Shown piece after piece: positions 63,679 through 64,000 of a DNA stretch of 64,000 nucleotides. The position numbers and the translations under genes are program-made. Position 1 is the stretch's first letter. Every line of letters begins with the position of its first letter. Source of the stretch: Syntrophosphaera sp035450685 (GTDB lineage: Bacteria; Cloacimonadota; Cloacimonadia; Cloacimonadales; Cloacimonadaceae); NCBI GenBank assembly GCA_035450685.1, contig DAOTNF010000001.1:62001-126000 (forward strand). Direction: 5' to 3'. Below the pieces are notes generated by a model that was not told the DNA's origin, ran no database searches, and was given only the letters and a program-made list of their open reading frames with translations.

Positions 63679-64000
63679 ATGGCAAAAACTCAACTTAACC
63701 TCATACTGAGCTATAAAGGCAAGACGCTCGACGTGATCAAACAGGGTAAAGATTTTACCAACAAGTGGATCATTGGTTCGGACAAGCGTCTCCTGTGGCA
63801 GATTCTGGATACCAGTTTCCCATTTCAGCATAGGCTGTTGGTACAAAAAGGCGATAACAGTTATCTGCAGATGCCCCCCGGTGCCAGTCTCACTTGCAGC
63901 AAAGACGGCCAACCAGTGGAAGCCGCGTATCTGCAGCAAAACGGGATCCTGCAAAGCGGAAGCCTGTTGCTGCGCAACGATATGGCTGGCACGATAAAGA
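63679..64000 (+). CDS. Start of a further operon gene, cut by the window edge
   Basis: 107 codons are open from an ATG after AAGGAGG to the window end. The start AKTQLNLILSYKGKTLDVIK has no signal peptide, and the rest looks beta-rich (KWIIGSDKRLLWQI; GSLLLRNDMAG), a bit like FHA or adaptor domains found at the front of proteins with C-terminal TonB-like parts. In related TolQ-TolR-TolR operons an AgmX/TonB-like protein often comes at this place; here only the front is seen, so this remains a suggestion. Confidence 0.75.
   Translation, partial: MAKTQLNLILSYKGKTLDVIKQGKDFTNKWIIGSDKRLLWQILDTSFPFQHRLLVQKGDNSYLQMPPGASLTCSKDGQPVEAAYLQQNGILQSGSLLLRNDMAGTIK

Overview
The window looks like a chromosome segment of an uncultured anaerobic Gram-negative bacterium, most likely from Candidatus Cloacimonadota (WWE1) or a close relative in the Fibrobacteres-Chlorobi-Bacteroidetes superphylum. 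This is inferred from gene content, not from a search. The pointers are two GWxTD-domain proteins, type-A type IX secretion sorting tails, a fused LpxC-FabZ, a complete Rnf complex, split glycine decarboxylase, lysine-fermentation genes (kamA, kdd), a MutL-type B12-mutase reactivase, and lipid A/Kdo/Lpt genes showing an outer membrane. No rRNA, phage, insertion sequence or CRISPR array is visible.

Layout. (1) 1-1209: N-terminal part of an ABC exporter on the minus strand, running off the edge. (2) 1210-2552: repeat-rich spacer. (3) 2553-4748: secreted propeller protein with a sorting tail, then tRNA-Lys(CTT) and a terminator. (4) 5106-17813: thirteen plus-strand genes with tight spacing: metK, kdsA, kdsC, lptC, lptA-like, lptB, rpoN, lpd, hpf, hprK, ptsH, ptsI, pgi. 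They join Kdo/LPS export to sigma-54 and to a PTS phosphorelay without sugar permeases in view. (5) 17814-18619: second repeat-rich spacer. (6) 18620-24100, minus: kdd, kamA, a KamB-like ATPase, a cation exporter and an M23 peptidase. This is the front half of a lysine-fermentation operon joined to unrelated envelope genes. (7) 24245-26602: AT-rich disturbed region with a small secreted protein, the broken tail of a sorting-domain protein, and a GNAT acetyltransferase bracketed by nested direct repeats. (8) 26603-28433: etfA with a ferredoxin domain, and queE. (9) 28943-33987, minus: purS, purQ, comF, a small protein, mutL and an unrecognised 376-residue protein. (10) 34728-41396, minus: gcvPA, gcvPB, skp, lpxD, lpxC-fabZ, lpxA. 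(11) 42034-47308, minus: rnfCDGEAB. (12) 47984-64000: dnaE, two GWxTD proteins, yraN (minus), a YjbH-like barrel protein, then a giant periplasmic TPR protein with a TolQ-TolR-TolR energiser and the start of a further gene cut by the window edge.

How it fits together: the genes suggest an amino-acid fermenter. Lysine 2,3-aminomutase and Kdd begin lysine breakdown, glycine decarboxylase with dihydrolipoyl dehydrogenase handles glycine, and electrons move through an Etf and ferredoxin to Rnf, which would build an ion gradient. That gradient could power the TolQ/TolR module coupled to the giant TPR protein, the least described system here. Six related palindromic elements and at least two other dispersed repeat families lie only between genes and are the main non-coding novelty.
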